Positions 1-5,311 of a DNA stretch of 17,442 nt are shown here, piece after piece. Where the stretch lies: contig CBDUMN010000074.1 in assembly GCA_965368335.1 (NCBI GenBank), positions 1 to 17,442 of the forward strand, in the 5' to 3' direction. Source of the DNA: CBDUMN01 sp965368335. Lineage in GTDB: Bacteria; Pseudomonadota; Alphaproteobacteria; Rhodospirillales; JAPHRK01. The notes below the pieces were generated by a model, which searched no databases, was not told the origin of the DNA, and was given only the letters and a program-made list of their open reading frames with translations. Numbering within the stretch: position 1 is the first letter of the stretch; every line of letters begins with the position of its first letter. A program made the translations under genes and the position numbers.

Positions 1-1306
1 CCAGCGACTGTTCGGCATTCAGCCGTGGGTCGCAATGGGTGTGGTAGCGGTCGCCGAGGCTCGCCTCGGTTACGGCGCGGGAACCACCAACGCATTCGGT
101 GACGTTCTGGCCGGTCATCTCGAAATGAACGCCGCCCGCATGAGTGCCTTCGGCGCGATGAACGGCAAAGAAGTCTTTCACCTCTTCGAGAACCCGGTCG
201 ACATGACGGGTCTTATAACCCGAAGAACTGGTCACGGTATTGCCATGCATCGGATCGCAAGCCCAAACCACTTTCCTGCCTTCCGACTGGACCTTGCGGA
301 TCAGAGCCGGAAGATGATCGCCAACCTTGCCGGCGCCCATGCGCGAAATCAGCGTCAGGCGGCCTGAAATATTGTCCGGGTTGAGCGTATCGATGATACG
401 AATCAGATCGTCGCCGTCCATGGTCGGACCGACCTTCATGCCGAGCGGGTTCTTGACCCCGCGCAGGAATTCCACATGCGCATGATCGGCCTGTCGGGTG
501 CGGTCGCCGATCCACAGCATATGGGCTGACGTATCATACCAGTCGCCACGGAGCGAGTCGATCCGAGTCATTGCTTGTTCATAGACCAGATGCAAGGCTT
601 CGTGCGCGGTGAAGAAATCGGTCTCGCGCATTTCCGGCGTCGTGTCGGCATTGAGGCCGCAAGCGCCCATGAAGGCCAGGGTTTCCTGCAACCGGTTAGC
701 CAGATCGCGATACTTGGCGTACTGCTCGCTATCTTCGACGAACGACAGGGTCCAACGGTGCATCTTGTTGAGGTCGGCAAAACCACCCTGAGCGAAGGCG
801 CGCAGCAGGTTTAGCGTCGCGGCAGACTGATTGTAGGCTCTGACCAGACGCTCCGGGTCGGGGATGCGGTCTTCCTCGGTGAACTCGGAACCATTGATCA
901 TATCACCCCGGTAGCTCGGCAGGGTGACATCGTCCTTGGTTTCCATATCGGAGGAACGGGGCTTGGCGAACTGACCGGCCATACGGCCAACTTTGACCAC
1001 CGGACAAGCCGCGCCAAAGGTCAGAACCAGCGCCATCTGAAGCAGCACCTTGAAGGTGTCGCGAATATTATCCGGATGAAATTCGGCAAAGCTCTCGGCG
1101 CAATCGCCGCCTTGCAACAGGAAGGCTTTTCCGTCGGCGACCCGCCCCAAAGACGAGGTCAGACGGCGTGCTTCACCGGCAAACACCAGCGGTGGATAGG
1201 AACGTAGGCGCTCCTCGACGTCATTAAGGGCCTTTTCGTCCGGGTAGGTCGGGACCTGGACGATGGGTTTGCTACGCCAGCTATCGGGGCTCCACTTCTC
1301 GGTCAT
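1..1306 (-). CDS. Class II 3-deoxy-7-phosphoheptulonate synthase (DAHP synthase), 3' end cut off
   Basis: Catalyses condensation of phosphoenolpyruvate and erythrose 4-phosphate, the first step of the shikimate pathway, in the cytoplasm. Translated from the ATG at 1306 it begins MTEKWSPDSWRSKPIVQVPTY, the plant/bacterial class II pattern. It carries GGDCAESF at about residues 66-73 (C69 is the usual metal ligand), then GRMAGQFAKPRS, ADHAHVEFLRG, the VGPTMDGDDL-like segment, CDPMHGNT and GGVHFEMTGQNVTEC. All are class II hallmarks; it is unrelated to the AroF/G/H class I fold. 435 codons are visible; class II enzymes are usually about 450-470 residues, so only about 20 C-terminal residues lie outside the window. 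An AGGAG lies 13 bases before the ATG, a long spacing. It is transcribed in the same direction as the glutathione reductase gene upstream, but a 192-bp gap with its own candidate promoter separates them. Confidence 0.95.
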   Translation of the reverse strand, partial: MTEKWSPDSWRSKPIVQVPTYPDEKALNDVEERLRSYPPLVFAGEARRLTSSLGRVADGKAFLLQGGDCAESFAEFHPDNIRDTFKVLLQMALVLTFGAACPVVKVGRMAGQFAKPRSSDMETKDDVTLPSYRGDMINGSEFTEEDRIPDPERLVRAYNQSAATLNLLRAFAQGGFADLNKMHRWTLSFVEDSEQYAKYRDLANRLQETLAFMGACGLNADTTPEMRETDFFTAHEALHLVYEQAMTRIDSLRGDWYDTSAHMLWIGDRTRQADHAHVEFLRGVKNPLGMKVGPTMDGDDLIRIIDTLNPDNISGRLTLISRMGAGKVGDHLPALIRKVQSEGRKVVWACDPMHGNTVTSSSGYKTRHVDRVLEEVKDFFAVHRAEGTHAGGVHFEMTGQNVTECVGGSRAVTEASLGDRYHTHCDPRLNAEQSL

Positions 1307-1358
1307 AGTGGGTCTTCGCTCCTATTCGGAAACAGGTCTACAATTCGTAAGCGGTTAG

Positions 1359-1388
1359 GCTATACGGCGGATATATGGACCGCTTCAA
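1359..1388 (-). promoter_or_regulatory. Candidate sigma-70 type promoter for DAHP synthase
   Basis: Read on the minus strand, TTGAAG (1388-1383) and TATAGC (1364-1359) are separated by 18 bases. They would place a transcription start about 45 bases before the DAHP synthase ATG. The match is partial (TTGA of the -35, TATA of the -10). The rest of the 1307-1498 gap has an imperfect palindrome around 1420-1441 (CCGGTTT paired with AAACCGG) without a U tract, so I do not call it a terminator. Confidence 0.35.
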
Positions 1389-1498
1389 GGAATTTCACGC
1401 CCTCAATCCCGTTTTCGCCCCGGTTTCACTGAAAAAACCGGTAAAAGCGGGGGGTACCGAACGTTTTTTCCATGTTTTCCAGTCTTTCCTTTAAAAAA

Positions 1499-2863
1499 CT
1501 ATCCTCCGTGGTCCGGCCGCTTGTCGCGCATGGTGACAAACTCTTCAGCCGCCGTAGGATGGATCCCAATCGTCGCATCGAACTGGGCCTTGGTCGCACC
1601 GCACTTCAACGCAACGCCGAGTCCTTGGGCAATCTCACCCGCATCGGCGCCGACCATATGACAGCCGAGCACCCGGTCCGACTTGGGATCGACGATCAGC
1701 TTCATAAACGTCCGCTCTTGCTTGTCGGTGAGCGTCAGCTTCATCGGCCTGAACCGCGAAACATAGACATCAACCTCACCATATTCCCGCCGCGCCTCTT
1801 CTTCGGTCAATCCGACCGTGCCAATCGGCGGCTGACTGAAAACGGCCGTCGGGATGTTTTCATAATCGACGGAACGCGGCTTGCCTTTAAACACCGTATC
1901 AACGAAAGCCATGCCCTCGGCCAGAGCGACCGGGGTCAGATTCATCCGGTCGGTAATGTCGCCAATGGCGTAGATCGACGGCACGGAAGTTTGAGAAAAC
2001 TCATTGACTACAACCTGTCCTTTGGGGCCGATCTCGACCCCAACGCCCTCCAACCCCAATCCATCGATCTTGGGCTTTCGGCCGGTCGCGTACATCACAA
2101 GATCGGTCTCAATCACATCGTCATGGTCGAGCCGCACCGAAAAACCGTCTGCGGTCTTTTCGATGGAGCGCACCGTGCACTCCGAGCGAATGGTAATTCC
2201 GGCATTGGCCATTTCTTCGGTGAGCGCCACCCGGACATCTTCATCAAACCCGCGCAAGATCGCATCGGCACGGATAATTTCGGTCACCTCGACGCCAAGG
2301 CCGTTGAAAATTCCGGCAAATTCCACGGCGATGTAGCCGCCGCCAACGATCACCATGCGCTTAGGCAACTCAGGCAGATCAAGGGCTTCATTGGAGCTGA
2401 TCACATGCTCAATCCCCGGAATGTCCGGGGTGAACGGCCAGGAGCCGGTCGCCAGCAGAATGGTCTCGGCGGTATAGCGCTCGCCACCGATCTCGACCGT
2501 ATGGGGGTCAATCACCTTGCCGAAACCTTGAATGGTCTCGACACCTGAATCTCGCAACAGACGTTGATAAACCCCATTCAAACGATCCAGTTCGGCGTTT
2601 TTACGCTCGATCAGCTTGGGCCAGTCGAAGCCGGTTTCAGGCACGGTCCAGCCGAACCCCTCGGCGGTCTCGAAATCGTCGGAAAAATGGGAGGCGTAGA
2701 CCAACAGTTTTTTCGGCACGCAACCGCGCAAAACACAGGTACCGCCGACCCGTCCTTCTTCTGCGATGGCGACTTTCTTGCCGAGTTGCGCCGACATGCG
2801 GCTGGCGCGCACACCGCCCGAACCGGCGCCGATGGTGATTAGGTCGTAGTCGTACTGGCCCAT
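1499..2863 (-). CDS. gor: Glutathione-disulfide reductase
   Basis: FAD- and NADPH-dependent cytoplasmic reductase that keeps glutathione reduced. The 454-residue product is of family length. It has the FAD-binding GAGSGG (12-17), the redox-active disulfide GGTCVLRGCVPKK (C43 and C48), the second dinucleotide-binding GGGYIAVEFAG followed by basic residues typical of NADPH preference (IIRADAILRGFDED), the second FAD contact YAIGD, and the C-terminal HPTAAEE pair (H435/E440) that acts as the acid/base catalyst. CVPKK and the absence of mercuric reductase or lipoamide dehydrogenase signatures support glutathione reductase within the family. An AGGGAG lies about 7 bases before the ATG. It is divergent from the cytochrome gene at 2972, with 108 bp between. 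Confidence 0.95.
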   Translation of the reverse strand: MGQYDYDLITIGAGSGGVRASRMSAQLGKKVAIAEEGRVGGTCVLRGCVPKKLLVYASHFSDDFETAEGFGWTVPETGFDWPKLIERKNAELDRLNGVYQRLLRDSGVETIQGFGKVIDPHTVEIGGERYTAETILLATGSWPFTPDIPGIEHVISSNEALDLPELPKRMVIVGGGYIAVEFAGIFNGLGVEVTEIIRADAILRGFDEDVRVALTEEMANAGITIRSECTVRSIEKTADGFSVRLDHDDVIETDLVMYATGRKPKIDGLGLEGVGVEIGPKGQVVVNEFSQTSVPSIYAIGDITDRMNLTPVALAEGMAFVDTVFKGKPRSVDYENIPTAVFSQPPIGTVGLTEEEARREYGEVDVYVSRFRPMKLTLTDKQERTFMKLIVDPKSDRVLGCHMVGADAGEIAQGLGVALKCGATKAQFDATIGIHPTAAEEFVTMRDKRPDHGG

Positions 2864-2971
2864 TTAGAGCTCCCTCTTTCTTGATCTCGCGTTGGTGACA
2901 ATATAGTTGACCCCTCCACAAGGGAAAGCTTAATCCCCATATAAAATCAATCCCAGGCCAGGAGACTCGCC

Positions 2972-3427
2972 ATGTCGCTTAAAATCGCCGCTCCTATTAT
3001 TTTAGCCATCGGTGTCTTTCTTGCCGTTTTGCTGACTTACGGAATGGGTGAACGACAGGACGGCATGAATGCAAACGACGCGGCCCTAATCGCCATGGGA
3101 CAAAAAATCTATGAGCAAAACTGTGCGACCGACTGCCATGGGGTCAACCTGGAAGGCCAGCCCAACTGGCGATCGCCTTTAAAAGAAGGCGGCCTTCCCT
3201 CCCCGCCCCATGACGCCAGCGGTCATACCTGGCACCATGACGACGACCTGCTGTTCAATTACACCAAGAAAGGCGGAGCGGCTCTCGCTCCCGAGGGCTT
3301 CAAAAGCCGGATGCCCGGCTTCGAAGAAACTTTGACCGATGAGGAAATCTGGGCGGTGCTTTCCTACATCAAGAGCACCTGGCCCGAAGAAATTCAAAAA
3401 CGCCAGGAGGCGCGCAACGGAAATTAA
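2972..3427 (+). CDS. Membrane-anchored monohaem cytochrome c with atypical CX3CH site
   Basis: Electron-transfer protein expected on the periplasmic face of the inner membrane. It has 151 residues: an N-terminal membrane anchor (about 5-23, no obvious cleavage site), then a class I cytochrome c domain. The haem-attachment segment reads QNCATDCHGVNLEGQPNW. The cysteines are C51 and C55 with three residues between, and H56 follows, so the motif is CX3CH instead of CX2CH. The nucleotides are unambiguous (TGT GCG ACC GAC TGC CAT), and an error would have to insert a whole codon. SRMPGF (M114) supplies the likely second axial ligand, and DASGHTWHHDDDLLF and LSYIKSTWPEEIQKRQ match a family of small proteobacterial cytochromes that normally read CxxCH. 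An AGGAG lies 8 bases before the ATG. The next gene is a paralogue, so they probably form a pair. The physiological donor and acceptor are unknown. Confidence 0.88.
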   Translation: MSLKIAAPIILAIGVFLAVLLTYGMGERQDGMNANDAALIAMGQKIYEQNCATDCHGVNLEGQPNWRSPLKEGGLPSPPHDASGHTWHHDDDLLFNYTKKGGAALAPEGFKSRMPGFEETLTDEEIWAVLSYIKSTWPEEIQKRQEARNGN

Positions 3428-3450
3428 AGACCCTTTAGGTATCAAACGGC

Positions 3451-3456
3451 TATAAT
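3451..3456 (+). promoter_or_regulatory. Perfect -10-like TATAAT between the two cytochrome genes
   Basis: TATAAT occurs 43 bases before the second cytochrome ATG within the 71-bp spacer. No convincing -35 lies at the right distance, so this is only a hint that the second gene has its own start site. Confidence 0.2.
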
Positions 3457-3498
3457 ACCCTATAGTCATTCGCGTCTTTTTCTTAACCGGGGAAAACC

Positions 3499-4029
3499 AT
3501 GCCCGTCGTCGGCCCAAAAAAAACCGGCCCCAACAGAGCCGTCCGGCTGATTATTGCGCTGGCCGTATTCGGCGCGATCCTCGGCGCATTCGTCCATTAC
3601 TGGGACAAATCGCCCACGGCCGTTTCCATTGCCAGAAACGCCGCCAAGCGGGTGCCGCCGAGCGAAGGGAAAGACGTCTACGACGAGTTTTGCGCCTACT
3701 GTCACGGTTTCAATCTGGACGGCAAGTCGGAATGGTTCAACAAGACCGACAAAGACCCTGCACAAAGCCCCCGCATGGACGACCAAGGCATCGCCTGGCG
3801 CATGCCGGACACCTTGCTGTTTTCAATCACCAAGAACGGCGGTCAGAAACACGCACTACCAGGAATCAAAAGCGAAATGCCGGCCTTTGAAGGCGTTGTT
3901 TCCGACAAAGAAATCAACATGGCGCTCGACTACATTAAATCCCGTTGGCCGAAAGACCTAAGAGCCCACCAAAAGGCCGTCAGCAAAGGCAAAAAACCCG
4001 CCGACCCTCGTCACCTGGAATTGAAATAG
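3499..4029 (+). CDS. Membrane-anchored monohaem cytochrome c (canonical CXXCH)
   Basis: Second cytochrome of the tandem pair, 176 residues. A basic N-terminus (GPKKTGPNRAVR) precedes a membrane segment (about 14-33); no cleavage motif is evident, so it is probably anchored with the haem domain in the periplasm. The haem site is FCAYCHGFNLDGKSEW (C65, C68, H69), and SEMPAF gives the Met ligand (M127). The order haem box, aromatic/His segment, LLFSITKNGG, SEMPAF, then IKSRWP parallels the first cytochrome, showing they are paralogues. The C-terminus is a basic Lys-rich tail. The last codons (HLELK and stop) lie inside the left arm of the large palindrome starting at 4010. A GGGG lies about 7 bases before the ATG. 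Confidence 0.9.
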   Translation: MPVVGPKKTGPNRAVRLIIALAVFGAILGAFVHYWDKSPTAVSIARNAAKRVPPSEGKDVYDEFCAYCHGFNLDGKSEWFNKTDKDPAQSPRMDDQGIAWRMPDTLLFSITKNGGQKHALPGIKSEMPAFEGVVSDKEINMALDYIKSRWPKDLRAHQKAVSKGKKPADPRHLELK

Positions 4030-4272
4030 ATGGCATTAATGACTGTCTTGAAGAAGCACTGGCAAGGAAAGGTTCGCGCGGTGATGCTGGCGCATCATAA
4101 GCGTACCTTAACGCTGTCCAGTGATTCTTCAAGACAGCCGAACGGTTGTTTTTCCCATCGTTCCACCACGTCGAAAACGCTTGCCGATGACACCGCATCG
4201 CCTACGCGCCTCCTCCTTGTGGAACGATGGGAAAAACAATCATTAATGCCATCTATTTCAATTCCAGGTGAC
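4010..4272. repeat. 263-bp nested palindrome able to form a three-way junction
   Basis: Three inverted pairs are nested as A-B-B'-C-C'-A'. A is 4010-4042 and A' 4240-4272, 33 bp with no mismatch. B is 4043-4062 and B' 4118-4137, 19 of 20 matching. C is 4146-4166 and C' 4219-4239, 21 bp with no mismatch. A abuts B and C' abuts A' without a gap; eight bases separate B' and C. Smaller hairpins sit in the apical loops: TGATGC/GCATCA at 4082-4097, AGCGT/ACGCT at 4100-4115 and CGATG/CATCG at 4185-4200. One strand could therefore fold into a cloverleaf-like three-way junction with two branched arms. The left arm includes the last six codons of the upstream cytochrome gene. The one open frame across it (81 codons from 4030) is not gene-like. 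It could be a non-autonomous mobile element (MITE or IS200/IS605-like, hairpin-recognised), a structured RNA, or an inverted-duplication product. Confidence 0.85.
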
Positions 4273-4302
4273 TAGGGGCAGGACCCATTAATCTGATGCA
4301 AT
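4272..4302 (+). repeat. REP-like element copy 1
   Basis: Starts at the end of the large palindrome. The core GGGGCAGGACCC is a near palindrome, with one mismatch to GGGTC-AG-GACCC, and is followed by ATTAATCTGATGCAAT. The same ATTAATCTGATGCAAT recurs at 13656, and the whole unit recurs inverted at 13714-13745. This, the palindrome and the hairpin at 4308-4330 are all that I see in the gene-free stretch 4030-4385. Confidence 0.7.
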
Positions 4303-4307
4303 AACCG

Positions 4308-4330
4308 AACTTTCGCAAAAAGCGTAAGTT
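4308..4330. other. Short hairpin upstream of the membrane-protein gene
   Basis: A nine-base stem with one mismatch (AACTTTCGC pairing with GCGTAAGTT) encloses an AAAAA loop. It ends about 55 bases before the ATG at 4386. The following bases are T-rich but not a clean U tract, so it is at best a weak terminator for upstream transcription or a leader hairpin. Confidence 0.35.
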
Positions 4331-4385
4331 TCTGTTAGGCTTGGCGATATCCTACAGTCCATTCGGTTTAAGGGAGGCTTTATTC

Positions 4386-4883
4386 ATGGCTAAAAAACAA
4401 GAAGAAGCACTGGCGCCAGCGCACGAACCCGAAAAGTTCGAAAACAAGCCCTCAAACCTCGACTCCCTAACCCATCGAGAGCTGGAAACGCTCTATAAGG
4501 AATCGACGGAAACCATCCGGTTTGCCAAAAAGCTACAATGGTGGACGCTGGGCTCCACCCTTCTCGCTTTTGGCGGCATGATCGGCATCACCAAATTGGT
4601 CGATGCCGACCGATCATTCGGCGATATGATGTCTCTCTTCAACATTCTGCTGGCCGTCGCCGTTGTTTTCGCTCTGATTACCTATCAGATGTGGCAACAC
4701 ACGGAAACTCGGAAAATCGAGGTCGTGTCACGCAATTATTCGACCCTTTTCGCCAGAATTCGCCGGATCAAGTCGAAACGCGAAGCCAACGTTCAGCGCT
4801 ACATCATGTTGATCCTGCTGATCCTGGCCGTCATTCTCGGCGCTATCGTCACCCACATGGGCATCAGCCTGATCGTTAAGTAG
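4386..4883 (+). CDS. Unrecognised integral membrane protein, three predicted helices
   Basis: I do not recognise this 165-residue protein. The start at 4386 is chosen over an in-frame upstream codon at 4341 because GGGAGG lies 8 bases before it and the resulting N-terminus (MAKKQEEALAPAHEPEK) is a plausible soluble tail. Residues 1-50 are charged and helical (SLTHRELETLYKESTETIRFAKK). Hydrophobic segments follow at about 52-71, 82-103 and 139-160, with a basic loop at 105-137 (RIRRIKSKREANVQR), so the loop is probably cytoplasmic by the positive-inside rule. No catalytic or binding motif is visible. It stands alone between repeat elements and converges with the Cys-rich gene at 4901, 17 bp away. 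Confidence 0.7.
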   Translation: MAKKQEEALAPAHEPEKFENKPSNLDSLTHRELETLYKESTETIRFAKKLQWWTLGSTLLAFGGMIGITKLVDADRSFGDMMSLFNILLAVAVVFALITYQMWQHTETRKIEVVSRNYSTLFARIRRIKSKREANVQRYIMLILLILAVILGAIVTHMGISLIVK

Positions 4884-4886
4884 GCA

Positions 4887-4904
4887 CTAGGGTCAGGCCC
4901 CTAG
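4887..4904. repeat. REP-like palindrome copy 2 between convergent genes
   Basis: CTAGGGTCAGGCCCCTAG is an 18-bp near-palindrome with the same GGGTCAGG core as the copies at 4272 and 13714. It occupies the gap between the stop of the membrane-protein gene (4883) and the end of the convergent Cys-rich gene. Its terminal CTAG supplies that gene's TAG stop (4903-4901). Its position suggests a role as a short bidirectional transcript-end structure. Confidence 0.65.
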
Positions 4905-5299
4905 ATATCCTTGGGCTTTTCGGCGTCTTTTTCTTCCGGGAGCTTGTTCTCAGGCGCGCCTTCTTTCTCTTCCTCAGTCCAAAGCTCCCAGGTTTTCTTT
5001 GCTTTTTCGCTCCATTCCTTCGCTTTTTCTTTGGCCGCTTCCCAGCCTTCTTTGACATGGGGAGCCGCCGCATCGATGCCAGCCTCAGCATCGCAAGCCG
5101 CCCGCTTAGCCGCGCAGGGCGTCCCACAGGCCGCCCGTTTCGCTCCGGCGGCCTCGTCGGCTTTGTACTGCGCATCGCAAGCCGCCATACATTGCTCATA
5201 AGCCGCCGCACATTGTTCCGGCGTCATCTTCGCTTCTTCGGCTTGGGCTGAAGCGGTCAATAAAAGACCAACCAGCAAGGAGAAAATCAGATGCTTCAT
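4901..5299 (-). CDS. Small secreted protein with mirror-symmetric six-cysteine twin CX3C motif
   Basis: 132 residues, no family recognised. The N-terminus MKHLIFSLLVGLLLTASAQA is a clean Sec signal peptide, with cleavage after AQA (residue 20). The mature part has six cysteines at 30, 37, 41, 58, 62 and 69. Their spacing, CX6CX3C-X16-CX3CX6C, reads the same in both directions. The sequence around them is Ala-rich and helical, and AKRAAC occurs twice. Two antiparallel helices cross-linked by nested disulfides would explain the spacing; the inner CX3C-X16-CX3C resembles the twin CX3C of mitochondrial small Tim chaperones, though I see no evidence of homology. After residue 83 comes a Lys/Glu/Trp-rich amphipathic helix (about 83-112) and an acidic tail. 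Its stop codon lies inside the REP-like palindrome. The gene precedes glmS on the same strand in map order but is downstream of it in transcription (12 bp). Confidence 0.75.
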   Translation of the reverse strand: MKHLIFSLLVGLLLTASAQAEEAKMTPEQCAAAYEQCMAACDAQYKADEAAGAKRAACGTPCAAKRAACDAEAGIDAAAPHVKEGWEAAKEKAKEWSEKAKKTWELWTEEEKEGAPENKLPEEKDAEKPKDI

Positions 5300-5311
5300 G
5301 GCTTCAAATCC

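Noticed and set aside
1420..1441. Palindrome as a terminator of gor
   Set aside because: CCGGTTT/AAACCGG can pair, but no U tract follows on the minus strand, so it does not meet the usual criterion.
1472..2548. Long plus-strand open frame of 358 codons
   Set aside because: It lies opposite the glutathione reductase gene, whose motifs are unmistakable; the frame has no recognisable domain and its composition is that of an antisense shadow.
4030..4275. 81-codon open frame across the large palindrome
   Set aside because: It is created by the inverted repeats, starts at the palindrome's own ATG after the cytochrome stop, and has no ribosome site or family pattern.
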